In this document: piece by piece, positions 32,588 through 42,500 of the stretch
Layout: each line of letters starts with the position of its first letter
Position numbering within the stretch: the first letter of the stretch is position 1
Source: JBGSQR01 sp964509295
Lineage (GTDB): Bacteria; Desulfobacterota; Desulfuromonadia; Geobacterales; Pseudopelobacteraceae
Direction: 5' to 3'
DNA: 64,000 nucleotides
Assembly (NCBI GenBank): GCA_964509295.1
Contig: CAZDWS010000009.1
Location: 124,001-188,000, forward strand
Program-made: the position numbers and the translations under genes
The notes under the pieces: model-generated
What the model was told of the DNA's origin: nothing
Databases searched by the model: none
What the model saw: the letters and a program-made list of their open reading frames with translations, nothing else

Positions 32588-33877
32588 TCACACTTCTCGC
32601 ACTCTCCGCTTCAAAACCCCCTCCGCAGCCCTGATCCCGCTTGCCCAGGCACCGGTTATGCCGCGCGAGGTTCCGGCGCCGTCTCCCACCATGTAAAGGT
32701 GGTCGCTGACACGGAAATTTGCATCGATAAAGGTCGGCTTATTGGCGTACATCTTGATCTCCGGGTAGTACATGATCGTGCTGGGGTGCAGGACACCGGG
32801 CACAATGGTATCCAGTTTTTTCATGGCTGCCCAGATATGGCGCATGATCTTGGCCGGCACCGCTAATCCCAGATCTCCGGCTGTCACATTGCAGGTTGGG
32901 CGGAATGAATACAGATCGTCATTGAAGGTTTCGGCCGAGGAGCGTTTACCCATACGAAAATCACCCACCCGCTGCATGAGCGGCTTGCCACCGCCAATCT
33001 CATTGGCCAAGCGGCCCAGAAAAACAGCCATCTGCTGACCACTGCGAACAGGCGCTTTCAATCCGATGGTCTTGAGCAGGGCAAAGTTAACCAGATCGTT
33101 GCCGCTTTTCTCCTCGGACAGGGCAAAGCCGTTAACCAGACTGAAGTCTTCATAGCGCTCTTGCACTACCCTGGCATGTCCAGAATTGGTACAAAAAGTC
33201 CGCACCCTTTCTGGAAAATAGAATTTGGGATCATAGTAATCATTAACTATCGGGTAATTTTCCAGTCTGGTTTCAACTCGGATACCGATATCTACAATAT
33301 TATCGATATAAACGATGCCAAGCTGCTCCATAATTCTTTGCAGAAAACCGAAGCCCTTTCTGCCTGGTGCAATTATCACGGAGCCGGCCTTAAAGAATTC
33401 CGTACCACCTACGACAATTTCCGCACCACCCTGGCCTTCCCGCACATCGGTCACCTCGCGCTCCAACAGCACACGAACACCCCGCGCAACAAGCTCGTCC
33501 ATCAACCGTCTGATCAACAGCTTGCTGCGATCTGTCCCCACATGGGCCTGGCGTATGTCATAGAGGGTTGCCCCGACCCTGGCGGCACGCCTGTGATAGG
33601 TATCCAGGTTCTTGCGTTCCTTGAAGTCCGGCCGCAGCTCTTTCTCCACCTGCGGCAACAGCCTTTCCGCCTCTTCTTTGGACCAGTATTCTTCAGCAAA
33701 ACCAATCGGGAAGGTATAGTTCTGTTTGCAATCGTTCAATAAACCGCCGGAACAGATCGCTTCTTTATCAATCATAAGTATGGAAAGAGACGGAAGGTTG
33801 TCCGTCAGCTGAAATGCGGCCCCCAGTGCAGCCGGGCCCGTGCCGATGATGATAACGTCATACTGTTCCGATTGCAT
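32588..33877 (-). CDS. FAD-dependent oxidoreductase (BaiN/HI0933-like dehydrogenase)
   Basis: About 429 residues. An N-terminal FAD fold (DVIIIGTGPAALGAAFQL) is followed by the SGGLLNDCKQNYTFPIGFA region, a central insertion, and the C-terminal FAD-ribityl motif MVGDGAGTSRGITGAWASG. SVIIAPGRKGFGFL marks the second nucleotide-binding half. Similar proteins are annotated only as NAD(FAD)-utilising dehydrogenases, so substrate and partner are unknown. The ATG at 33877 follows a G5 run; a TTG four codons earlier is less likely. It is probably a single-gene unit. Confidence 0.85.
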   Translation of the reverse strand: MQSEQYDVIIIGTGPAALGAAFQLTDNLPSLSILMIDKEAICSGGLLNDCKQNYTFPIGFAEEYWSKEEAERLLPQVEKELRPDFKERKNLDTYHRRAARVGATLYDIRQAHVGTDRSKLLIRRLMDELVARGVRVLLEREVTDVREGQGGAEIVVGGTEFFKAGSVIIAPGRKGFGFLQRIMEQLGIVYIDNIVDIGIRVETRLENYPIVNDYYDPKFYFPERVRTFCTNSGHARVVQERYEDFSLVNGFALSEEKSGNDLVNFALLKTIGLKAPVRSGQQMAVFLGRLANEIGGGKPLMQRVGDFRMGKRSSAETFNDDLYSFRPTCNVTAGDLGLAVPAKIMRHIWAAMKKLDTIVPGVLHPSTIMYYPEIKMYANKPTFIDANFRVSDHLYMVGDGAGTSRGITGAWASGIRAAEGVLKRRVREV

Positions 33878-33910
33878 GCTTACCCCCAAGATTTTTAACT
33901 TTTAAGCCTG

Positions 33911-34546
33911 CTATTGAAACCGCCCGGCAAAATCAATAACACACATCCCTTCAAAATCCGGATGCGCCCCACATGCTGCCCCGGCAACACGGAATGCGAC
34001 GCTGAAATGGTTTTGCCTATGTCCGCGATCCGGCACACCATCATCAATGATCAGCTGCATCACCAATAGCCTGGCATCAAAGGGGCCATAAGCAATGTTT
34101 TCTCCAATTCTTCCACTCCATGTTCCGTGGCGCTCGATTCTCTCCCGCATGCTACCGCTCTGTCTGCCGTTGTGCCCGGTCCCACCGTTGCCGGACTGTT
34201 CCCGGACAAGCTCGGCAGCCGCATCTGCAAGACCGGATGACCAGCCCAGCGCCGGCAGAGGTTTCTGACGCTCCAGATACCTGATCGCTTCATCAACAGC
34301 TGCAACGCCTTCTCTGGTCTGTAACAGCACCTTGCTTCCGGGCATGCGGTAGAGTTTACCCTTAAAGTTTTTACGCATCTCACGCATAAACCCGGCATAG
34401 ACATTCGGCTTTGTGCGGGCCAGATTCATTTCTGCCAGAACCTGCCTGCCCTGAATTGCATCCAGTGCCTCTGCCTGAACAACAAAAAGACTTATCTGGC
34501 AAAATAATAACAACATATATCCGATCAACTTGCCATTCATAATCAT
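33911..34546 (-). CDS. Exported CAP/SCP (PR-1-like) domain protein
   Basis: About 211 residues. An N-terminal hydrophobic signal (IGYMLLLFCQISLFVVQAEA) is followed by a CAP domain: VLAEMNLARTKPNVYA, LGWSSGLADAAAELVREQ, GTGHNGRQSGS, RIGENIAYGPFDA and RGHRQNHF. The His and Glu typical of the CAP cavity are visible. Bacterial members are secreted or periplasmic and mostly uncharacterised. The ATG at 34546 has AAGG 5 nt upstream. It lies downstream of the glycogen synthase terminator and may be its own unit. Confidence 0.88.
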   Translation of the reverse strand: MIMNGKLIGYMLLLFCQISLFVVQAEALDAIQGRQVLAEMNLARTKPNVYAGFMREMRKNFKGKLYRMPGSKVLLQTREGVAAVDEAIRYLERQKPLPALGWSSGLADAAAELVREQSGNGGTGHNGRQSGSMRERIERHGTWSGRIGENIAYGPFDARLLVMQLIIDDGVPDRGHRQNHFSVAFRVAGAACGAHPDFEGMCVIDFAGRFQ

Positions 34547-34606
34547 TTGCACCTTTTATCAGCTCAAGAAGCTCCAAATCTCAACTTTTGCCGCTTAAAC
34601 AAAAAA

Positions 34607-34639
34607 GGGATAAACTGCAATTAATTTGCAGTTTATCCC
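34607..34639 (-). terminator. Intrinsic terminator of glgA
   Basis: A 14-bp perfect stem (GGGATAAACTGCAA / TTGCAGTTTATCCC) with a 5-nt loop, followed on the minus strand by six T. It sits 30 bp after the glgA stop codon. Confidence 0.93.
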
Positions 34640-34668
34640 GGTAATAATTCTCTTAACTTCAACAGCCC

Positions 34669-36186
34669 CTACCCACCAAACCGGTTACGATAATACTCGG
34701 CACCACGCCGCCTCAGGATAGCCTCCTTGTAAAGCGCTTCATACTTAATCGCAGCATCATCCCAGGTAAATCGTTTCTGCATGCCGTTTTTCCGCAATGC
34801 CGCCAGACCTTTGGGGTTGTTGTAGTACGTGTAAACGGCCCAACCGATAGTGTCATAAAGCGCACCGGCACTCAAGTTGTAAAACTTGAAACCGTCACCA
34901 CTAAGGGTTTTCTCGTCGAAATTCTCCACGCTGTCTTCCAAACCACCGGTGGCCCGCACAATTGGCGGAGTCCCATAGGCCAGGCTATACATCTGGTTCA
35001 AGCCGCAAGGCTCAAACGCGGATGGCATAACAAAGAAATCCGCACCGGCCTCGACTTTGTGTGCCAGGGCATTGTCATAGCCGATAAAGCATTTGAATTT
35101 TTCAGGATACTGTGCGGCAATGTCGCCAAAGTAAAAATGTGCCCAAGGCTCGCCATTACCGACCATGACAAACTGTACATCCATAGCCAGAATTTTGTGA
35201 ATCGCCTCCGCCAGGATGTCGGTACCCTTCTGCCTGACCATGCGTGATACCACGCCGAACAGCGGAATATCATCCCGTTGAGGCAGACCCATGGCCTTTT
35301 GAAGATCTTTTTTACAGGCAGCCTTCCCCTTTTTTACCGTTTTCACACTGTACTTGCTGGCAATAAAAGGATCTGCTTCCGGGCTCCACTCTTCATAGTC
35401 AACACCATTCAAAATTCCGGTCAGATCTGCTTTTCTATCGCGTACAACTCCTTCCAGCCCCCAGCCATATTCTGCGGTCTGGATTTCACTTGCATAACCC
35501 TCGCTGACCGTATTCAACAGTGTGGCATGATAGAGTCCTCCTTTGAGCAGATTGACCTGGTCATCCTTTTCCAGCTCCAGGTAGTTGAAATGCTTCCACC
35601 CCACACCAAGCACTTCCATCAGGCCGGGATAAAAATTGCCTTGATGCTGCATGTTGTGAATAGTCAGCAGCGAAGCAGCATCACCCACAAAACGGTCATG
35701 AAGATACGATGTATTCAACAGTACCGGAACTGCACCGGTATGCCAGTCATGGGCATGAACCACATCCGGCGTAAAATTCAGCATTTTGCAGAGTTCAAGG
35801 GAGGCCTTGGATAGAAAAACAAAGCGGTTATCATTGTCCAAATAGCCTTCGCCATCCTGCTGGTACAAACTGGCCCGGCCATAGTAGCCCTCATGTTCCA
35901 GAAAGTAGATCGGCACATCGCTGTGCGGAAGGCGCCCCTCGTAAACTCCGCAATACTGATTTCCAATGATTCCCATGGGAACTACAAGAGTTCCGGGCAG
36001 TAGCTTCAGCCCGTATTTTTTCCGGTCAACAGAATAATAACGTGGAATGACAACCCTGGCGTCATGTCCCATGCGGGCCATGTATTTCGGCAGGGCTCCA
36101 ACGATATCTCCCAGCCCCCCCTCTTTGGCAAAGGGTGTGGCTTCAGAAGCGGCGAAGAGAATGGATAATGGTTTGGCAGATTTCAC
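34669..36186 (-). CDS. glgA: Glycogen synthase (ADP-glucose type, GT5)
   Basis: A 505-residue glycosyltransferase making alpha-1,4-glucan from ADP-glucose. Motifs are FAKEGGLGD (ADP-glucose binding, near residue 20), DVVHAHDWHTGAVP, the TIHNMQHQGNF segment, NGVDYEEWSPEAD, and the C-terminal PSAFEPCGLNQMYSLAYG with ATGGLEDSVENF. The start is GTG with GGAG 5 nt upstream. It lies directly after the transaldolase terminator and ends at its own terminator, so it is transcribed alone. No other glycogen gene is in the window. Confidence 0.95.
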   Translation of the reverse strand: MKSAKPLSILFAASEATPFAKEGGLGDIVGALPKYMARMGHDARVVIPRYYSVDRKKYGLKLLPGTLVVPMGIIGNQYCGVYEGRLPHSDVPIYFLEHEGYYGRASLYQQDGEGYLDNDNRFVFLSKASLELCKMLNFTPDVVHAHDWHTGAVPVLLNTSYLHDRFVGDAASLLTIHNMQHQGNFYPGLMEVLGVGWKHFNYLELEKDDQVNLLKGGLYHATLLNTVSEGYASEIQTAEYGWGLEGVVRDRKADLTGILNGVDYEEWSPEADPFIASKYSVKTVKKGKAACKKDLQKAMGLPQRDDIPLFGVVSRMVRQKGTDILAEAIHKILAMDVQFVMVGNGEPWAHFYFGDIAAQYPEKFKCFIGYDNALAHKVEAGADFFVMPSAFEPCGLNQMYSLAYGTPPIVRATGGLEDSVENFDEKTLSGDGFKFYNLSAGALYDTIGWAVYTYYNNPKGLAALRKNGMQKRFTWDDAAIKYEALYKEAILRRRGAEYYRNRFGG

Positions 36187-36208
36187 TTGAACTCCATTAA
36201 AACTAAAA

Positions 36209-36236
36209 ACTCCCCGCCAACGTCGTGGAGGGGAGT
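36209..36236 (-). terminator. Terminator between transaldolase gene and glgA
   Basis: ACTCCCC pairs with GGGGAGT, and an inner CCA/TGG extends the stem across one interior mismatch. On the minus strand it is followed by TTTTTAGTTTT. It is placed just after the transaldolase stop and just before the glgA start. Confidence 0.85.
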
Positions 36237-36246
36237 CTAGGACAGT

Positions 36247-36891
36247 TTATTTCGGCACGCTTTCCCAGTCAGCCAGGAATTTAGCTATACCAGCATCCGT
36301 CAGCGGGTGTTTGGCCAACTGCATCATGACAGAGAAAGGAATTGTTGCAATGTCAGCTCCGATTAAGGCCGAGTTAAGTACATGAATCGGATTACGAACA
36401 CTGGCAACAATGATTTCACTGGTATAGCCGTAGTTGTCAAAGATAGCCCGTATATCTTCAATAATCCCCATGCCGTCCTGGGAAATATCGTCCAGACGAC
36501 CGATGAAAGGAGAAACATAGGTTGCACCGGCTTTGGCAGCCAGCAGCGCCTGCATGGGAGTGAAGATCAGGGTTACATTGGTTTTAATCCCTTTTTCTGT
36601 CAGCGTCTTGGTGGCCTTGAGCCCTTCGGGAGTCATGGGAACCTTAACGACAATATTTGCATGAATTTTGACCAGCTCCTCAGCTTCTTTGATCATTCCG
36701 GGAGCGTCAAGAGAAACTACTTCAGCAGAAATAGGACCGTCAACGATAGACACAATTTCTTCAATAACATCTTTAAACTTGCGGCCGGATTTGGCAATCA
36801 GCGATGGGTTTGTTGTAACGCCATCAACCAGACCCAGGGCATGTGCTTCACGAATTTCCTTAACATCAGCAGTATCAATAAAAAACTTCAT
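36247..36891 (-). CDS. tal: Transaldolase, short (TalC/fructose-6-phosphate aldolase-like) type
   Basis: A 214-residue class I aldolase of the small transaldolase subfamily. It begins MKFFIDTADVKEIREAH and shows GVTTNPSLIAKSGR, VVKVPMTPEGLKA with the Schiff-base lysine, TLIFTPMQALLAAKAGATYVSPFIGRLDDI and IIVASVRNP. It links the non-oxidative pentose phosphate branch to glycolysis. The ATG at 36891 has GGAGGCG upstream; an ATG five codons earlier does not. Fructose-6-phosphate aldolase activity is the main alternative, but bacterial proteins of this length near central metabolism are usually transaldolases. Confidence 0.92.
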   Translation of the reverse strand: MKFFIDTADVKEIREAHALGLVDGVTTNPSLIAKSGRKFKDVIEEIVSIVDGPISAEVVSLDAPGMIKEAEELVKIHANIVVKVPMTPEGLKATKTLTEKGIKTNVTLIFTPMQALLAAKAGATYVSPFIGRLDDISQDGMGIIEDIRAIFDNYGYTSEIIVASVRNPIHVLNSALIGADIATIPFSVMMQLAKHPLTDAGIAKFLADWESVPK

Positions 36892-36902
36892 AACGCCTCC
36901 AT

Positions 36903-37163
36903 TCAACCTTTTTTATTTTCAAGTTTCTCCTGAAATTTTTCCAGGCACTCTTTAGAACAGAAATAATAACGCTCGTCCTCCAACCTGCCGATTATCGCAT
37001 CATCCTCCGATACAAAAACACCGCAGATCGGGTCCTGATGGGTAATGGCCGCATTTCCCTTCTCCGTACTGATTTCCGGCTCATCATCCTTGCCTTTGAT
37101 CAATCTGACTACTATTCGATAGCCGATATATGCCAACAATGCCCAGATCAGGATTCGGATCAC
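36903..37163 (-). CDS. Membrane-anchored YHS/TRASH-like small protein
   Basis: An 86-residue protein with one N-terminal transmembrane helix (ILIWALLAYIGYRIVV), a charged linker and a C-terminal metal-binding-like segment: DPICGVFVSEDDA and YYFCSKECLEKFQEKL. The cysteine arrangement (one, then C-x3-C) matches YHS/TRASH-type domains thought to bind metals. Its partner is unknown. It lies between folK and the transaldolase gene with short spacers, so the three may be co-transcribed. Confidence 0.82.
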   Translation of the reverse strand: MIRILIWALLAYIGYRIVVRLIKGKDDEPEISTEKGNAAITHQDPICGVFVSEDDAIIGRLEDERYYFCSKECLEKFQEKLENKKG

Positions 37164-37175
37164 TTGGTTTCCTTT

Positions 37176-37664
37176 TTATATTCGGACAGCAGTTTCGTCT
37201 GACTTCAATGCTTTCAGCAGTTGCTTGATGCTTATTCCCGCTTCCGGATGTATCAGCTCTGGAGAAAGATCACTTAATGGCTGAAGAACAAAACGTCGGT
37301 TCATCATCTGGGGATGCGGCACGACAAGTTCCGGCGAATTAATAATCTGGTTACCATACAGCAGAATATCCAGGTCCATGCTGCGAGGCCCCCATTTTAC
37401 AGTGCGTTTACGCTTAAAAACATTATCCTCAATATTTTGGAGAGCTTTGAGAAGGTCGTGGGGGGAAAGCCTCGTGGATAACCGCAAGACGGCATTATAG
37501 AAGTTAGGTTGATCAGCCACACCCACCGGGGTGGTCTCGTAAAAAGGAGAAAGCCCTGTTACCTTTGTATTCGGCAGTTTACTGATTTCGGCAACCGCTC
37601 GCAACAGATAAAGTTCTCTGTCACCCTGATTGGAACCAATTGCAATGTATGCGTCGTTTTCCAC
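37176..37664 (-). CDS. folK: 6-hydroxymethyl-7,8-dihydropterin pyrophosphokinase
   Basis: A 162-residue HPPK enzyme of folate synthesis that transfers pyrophosphate from ATP to hydroxymethyl-dihydropterin. Motifs are AYIAIGSNQGDRE, VTGLSPFYETTPVGV, QPNFYNAVL, the signature KWGPRSMDLDILLYG and VPHPQMMNRRFVL. The start is a GTG with no clear ribosome site; a stop codon lies just upstream, so an earlier start is not possible. The 240-bp region before it has no gene that I can see. Confidence 0.94.
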   Translation of the reverse strand: MENDAYIAIGSNQGDRELYLLRAVAEISKLPNTKVTGLSPFYETTPVGVADQPNFYNAVLRLSTRLSPHDLLKALQNIEDNVFKRKRTVKWGPRSMDLDILLYGNQIINSPELVVPHPQMMNRRFVLQPLSDLSPELIHPEAGISIKQLLKALKSDETAVRI

Positions 37665-37904
37665 CAGAAGATTAAATCACAACCACAGGTTGACGTCAAC
37701 CGCACTCTAAGGCAATAGAACAATTTTACCAAAAAACACCCTGACAACCAGGAGGGGAAGTCGCCAGGGCAGATGAGGTTCTTTGGAGGACCTCGCAATT
37801 AGTTCTTATGATTTATTATACCAATCACTTGTCAACTACGCAAGTAACTTTCTTATAACTAACTGTTTTAAGGTTAAAAACAGGCTGTTAATTTACTATT
37901 TTTA

Positions 37905-38570
37905 TCAACTACCCGCAAAACCACATACACTCTTGAGTGGGCAATCACTGCAGGCCGGTTTTTTTCTACAGAATCTTTTACAATGTTCCACAATGACGGC
38001 GTGATATTCATTGTAAACTTGCACATCAGCCGGAAGACTATTCATAAAGATTATTCTGATTTCTTCATAACATTCTTTGCCATCAAGCAGGCCTAAACGA
38101 TGAAACAGTCTCTTGGTATAGCTGTCCACGACAAAACTGGGCTTATGCCCGGCGTAAAGTAAAATGGCATCACAGGTTTCCGGCCCGACACCTTTTACCT
38201 TCAATAATTCACTTCTCAGTTCCAGCCAGTCTCCGGCAAACATTTTTTCCAGTGAACCATCGAATCGTTTATCAAGCCATTGAACAAATGATTTTATCCG
38301 AACACTCTTGATATTAAAAAAACCTGACGGCCTTATTAAACCGGCTAATTCATTTTGTTCAATTTGTATTAATCGTTCCTGAGTTAGCATTTCAGCACTC
38401 TTCAAAGCTGATATAGCCTTCTCAACATTAATCCAGGCTGTGTTCTGGGTCAGGATCGCTCCAATACAGACCTCATAAGCGGTTTCAGCCGGCCACCAAT
38501 TCAATGGCCCGTAATAGGCGGACATGAGCTGGAATATATCAAACAGTTTTGACTGTTGAGCCATTTCCAT
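37905..38570 (-). CDS. Endonuclease III-family DNA glycosylase with Fe-S cluster motif
   Basis: A 221-residue HhH-GPD protein. It has AILTQNTAWINVEKAI, the helix-hairpin-helix VKGVGPETCDAIL, the catalytic aspartate in FVVDSYTKRLF, and a C-terminal cysteine cluster (CRKKPACSDCPLKSVC, spacing 5-2-5). The first spacing is one residue shorter than in E. coli Nth. The sequence resembles the subfamily that includes MagIII-like alkyl-adenine glycosylases, so substrate may be alkylated bases rather than oxidised pyrimidines. It follows the epimerase gene by two bases and is translationally coupled. Confidence 0.87.
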   Translation of the reverse strand: MEMAQQSKLFDIFQLMSAYYGPLNWWPAETAYEVCIGAILTQNTAWINVEKAISALKSAEMLTQERLIQIEQNELAGLIRPSGFFNIKSVRIKSFVQWLDKRFDGSLEKMFAGDWLELRSELLKVKGVGPETCDAILLYAGHKPSFVVDSYTKRLFHRLGLLDGKECYEEIRIIFMNSLPADVQVYNEYHAVIVEHCKRFCRKKPACSDCPLKSVCGFAGS

Positions 38571-38572
38571 AT

Positions 38573-39445
38573 TTAACTATCGATTGAAGCAAGTATGCCA
38601 TCAGTCATTGAAACATAGCGAAGCTGAACACACAAACGCTCCCGCATCAAGGTATTATCAACAACCCTGGAATCACTGACATAGGACAGCATCAGCGGAG
38701 TCATTACACGCCTGGCCTCTTCCATTGAAACTTGTGGCTGACGTGCAACACCAAGTGCATCAGCCACGGCGTTAAAATATTCCGTCATACTGCAAGGCTT
38801 GCCATCGCTTACATTAAAAATTTCACCGGCCTGGCCTTTTTCAATTGCCGCCAGACAGATTTCAGTCAAATCATCGGCATGAATCCTGTTGCTTGGACCT
38901 GACTCACTTTCCAAAAGCAAAGGCTGACCGCCATGAATCTGGGTCAGCGGCAACCGTCCCGGCCCATAGATGCCGCTTACCCTAAGCATTACAACAGGCA
39001 CACAGTTTGCCTCGCCATATGCCTTAAATACTGATTCGGCATCCAGCCTTCGTTTGCCCATTGCAGATTCGGGCAGCGTCTCCGAGCATTCTGTTACTAC
39101 TGAACCATCTTTGGCCGAATATACGGAGGTTGCACTCATATAAATAATTTTGTCAGGCGGGCCCGATTTGGAAATTGCTTCACAAAAATTTCTGGCCCTT
39201 TGATCATAAATACCTCCGCCTGGTGGCGGAACAAGATAAACCAGTGTACTGCCGCTGAGATCGATCAATGGAATTTCTGCCGGTTCGTCAAGAACACACC
39301 TGACTACTTCAAATCCACATGAAGCCAGCTGTTCTGCTTTAACATCAGATCTGACAAGGCAGGTCACTTTATCACCCGCTGCCTTTGCCTGGTTGGCAAT
39401 TCGACCACCTATATATCCGCAACCAGCTATAAACAGTTTTGCCAT
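38573..39445 (-). CDS. NAD(P)-dependent epimerase/dehydratase-like protein (extended SDR)
   Basis: A 290-residue extended SDR. The N-terminal IAGCGYIGGRIA cofactor loop, the VYLVPPPGGGIYDQRA segment, IYMSATSVYSAKDGS, the SGIYGPGRLPL region and NRIHADDLTEICLAAI are typical of YeeZ-like NAD-dependent epimerases. The usual YxxxK lies as the MGKRRLDAE region without a clear Tyr, so catalysis may be altered or lost. Substrate is unknown. It forms a two-gene unit with the DNA glycosylase. Confidence 0.82.
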   Translation of the reverse strand: MAKLFIAGCGYIGGRIANQAKAAGDKVTCLVRSDVKAEQLASCGFEVVRCVLDEPAEIPLIDLSGSTLVYLVPPPGGGIYDQRARNFCEAISKSGPPDKIIYMSATSVYSAKDGSVVTECSETLPESAMGKRRLDAESVFKAYGEANCVPVVMLRVSGIYGPGRLPLTQIHGGQPLLLESESGPSNRIHADDLTEICLAAIEKGQAGEIFNVSDGKPCSMTEYFNAVADALGVARQPQVSMEEARRVMTPLMLSYVSDSRVVDNTLMRERLCVQLRYVSMTDGILASIDS

Positions 39446-39506
39446 TCGAATCCTCCAGAACTTATTTCACCAACAACTTTTTGCAAAGTCCAGCACATCA
39501 TAAACC

Positions 39507-39543
39507 TCAAAGGGCTTCGCAGATATACCGCGAAGCCCTTTGA
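39507..39543 (-). terminator. Hairpin terminator downstream of the PFOR gene
   Basis: A 14-bp perfect stem (TCAAAGGGCTTCGC / GCGAAGCCCTTTGA) with a 9-nt loop lies 40 bp after the PFOR stop. The T-run after it on the minus strand is short (GGTTT), so termination may be partial. Confidence 0.8.
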
Positions 39544-39583
39544 TTTACTACCTACTGAGCCGGTATCACCGGTTCAGTTTCTA

Positions 39584-42500
39584 CTATTTCTCTTCATAAG
39601 TCAGAGCAGCCAATTTCTGGTAATACTCATAACGCTTGAGTGAGAACTGTTTACCCTTCTGCATCAGCTTTTCAGCAGCTTCAGGGTTAATCTTTTTGAG
39701 AACTTTCCAACGGTTTTCGCCGTTGACGAAGTCTTCATAAGATGTGGTTGGCGCCTTGCTGTCAAGGATAAGCGGGTTCTTACCTTGTGCAGCCAGTGTC
39801 GGGTTATAGCGATACAGGGTCAGATAACCGGAAGAAACCGCTTTTTTCTGCTCATCCACTGCAGTTGTCATATCGATACCATGAGCAATACAGTGAGCAT
39901 AGGCGATGATCAATGAAGGACCATCATATGCCTCTGCTTCCATGAAGGCCTTGACGACCTGGCTTGGGTTCGCGAGAGAAACGCTGGCAACGTAAACATG
40001 GCCGTAGGACATGGCGATCATACCCATATCTTTTTTAGCGATGGTTTTGCCACCGGCTGCGAACTGAGCAACAGCACCGATTGGTGTAGACTTGGAAGCC
40101 TGACCACCGGTATTGGAGTAAACTTCCGTATCGACAACAAGGATGTTAACATTCTTGCCGGAAGCAAGGACGTGGTCAACACCACCGAAACCGATGTCGT
40201 ATGCCCAGCCGTCGCCACCGATACACCAGACAGACTTCTTGACCAGGTAGTCAGCAACAGGCAGAAGCTGAATTGCTGCAGCCTCTTTGCTGTCCTTGAG
40301 AGCTGCTTTGAGTTTTGCAACGCGTTCACGCTGTTTCTCAATGCCAGCCTGGTTGCTCTGATCAGCTTCGGCAATTTCCTTGGCCAATGCAGCCTGACCA
40401 GGAAGCTGAGTCAGCAGTTCCAGAGCTTTCTCATTGAACTTGTCAACGGCAAGACGCATACCCATACCAAACTCGGCATTGTCTTCGAACAGAGAGTTAC
40501 ACCATGCCGGTCCACGTCCATCAGCGCGTGTGCAGTATGGAGTAGTAGGCAGGTTACCACTGTAGATTGATGTACAACCAGTTGCGTTGGCAATCATTGC
40601 GCGGTCGCCGAACAGCTGTGACATCAACTTGATGTAAGGTGTCTCGCCGCAACCTGCGCAAGCACCGGAGAACTCGAACAGAGGACGGGCAAGCTGGCTG
40701 CCGCGCAGTGTGTCCAGCTTGAGTGTAGCCTGATCGATATCCGGAATTGACAGGAAGAAGTCGAAGTTGGCAGCTTCCTGTGCACGCAGCGGTGGCTGGA
40801 AGTGCATATCAAGAGCCTTGTGAGCAGGGTTTGTTTTGTCCTTTGCAGGACAGTTGTGTGCACAGGCACCGCAACCGGTACAGTCTTCAGGAGCAACCTG
40901 GAGAGTAACCTTCATGTCCTTCAGTTCAGCCATCTTGGAATCGGCACATTTGAAGGTTTTTGGAGCACCTTTCAGGGCAGAAGCAGGATAAGCCTTCATA
41001 CGCATTGATGCGTGCGGACATACGAATGAACAGATACCGCACTGGATACAGAGGGTTTCATCCCAAACCGGAATTTCAACAGCGATATTACGCTTCTCGT
41101 ACTGTGAAGTGGCTGTCGGGAAAGTACCGTCAACCGGAACCATGGAAATTGGCAGCTCATCACCTTTACCGGCAATCAGCGGACCGGTAACTTCCTGAAC
41201 AAACTTAGGAGCGGTCAGTGATACCGGTGGAGGCATAACCAGCTTGCTGGTTGCCTTGGCAGGTACTTTAACTTCAAAAATGTTGTTAATACCAGCTTCA
41301 ACAGCTGCGTAGTTCATATTAACAACTTTGTCGCCAGACTTGCCGTAGGATTTCTTGATGGCGTACTTGATCTCTTTAACAGCTTTTTCCAGAGGAATGA
41401 TGTTGGAGATCTTGAAGAATGCTGTCTGCATGATCATATTGATACGTGCGCCCAGTCCGATTTCTTCGCCCAGTTTAATGGCGTTGATAACGTAGAACTT
41501 GAGTTTTTTATCAATGATTGCCTGCTGAGCTTCGATAGGCATCTTGTCCCAGACTTCATCATGGCTGAAAGGTGAGCAGAGCAGGAATGTTCCGCCCTTT
41601 TTGGCTTTGCTGAACATGTCGTACTTCTCAAGGAAAGAGAAGTTATGGCAGGCAACAAAATCTGCATCGTCGATCAGGTAAGGAGCATTGATCGCTTTCT
41701 TGCCGAAACGGAGATGTGATGTAGTGATTGAACCGGCTTTTTTGGAGTCATATACAAAGTAGGCCTGTGTGAAATACTTGGTGCTCTCGCCGATGATCTT
41801 GATGGTGTTTTTGTTTGCACCAACAGTACCGTCTGAACCGAGACCGTAGAACATGGCCTGATAAGTACCTTCCATGGAAGTGCGGAAAGACGGATTGTAC
41901 TCAAGGCTGGAGTTCATGACGTCATCATTGATACCGACAACGAAGTGATTCTTAGGCTTGGCTTTTTTGAGGTTGTCGAGAACAGCTTTAGCCATTGCAG
42001 GAGTAAACTCTTTTGAACCGAGACCATAACGACCACCAACGATAGTTGGATATCCGTCAAATACAAACTTGCCTGCTGACATAGCTTCGCCGATTGCAGT
42101 GCGAACGTCCAGATAGATCGGCTCACCCAGGCAGCCTGGCTCTTTGGTACGGTCAAGAACAGCAATTTTCTTGACTGTTTTTGGCAGAGCCTTGATGAAA
42201 GCGTCAAGCGGGAAAGGACGGTAGAGGCGGATCTTGACAACACCGACTTTCTCGCCTTTTTTAGTCAGCACGTCTACAGTTTCCTGTACGGTTTCTGCGG
42301 CAGAACCCATAACAACAATTACGCGGTCAGCGTCTTTAGCACCATGGTAATCAACCAGTTTGTACTTACGACCGGTGATTTTACCGAGCTTGTTCATTTC
42401 TTCCTGAACAATGCCGATAGTTGCAGGGTAGTACGGGTTAACAGCTTCACGGCCCTGGAAGTATACGTCCGGGTTCTGTGCGGTGCCGCGGATTACTGGA

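Noticed and set aside
37665..37904. Riboswitch upstream of folK
   Set aside because: Some short inverted repeats exist (CCAGG/CCTGG), but no known riboswitch core could be recognised.
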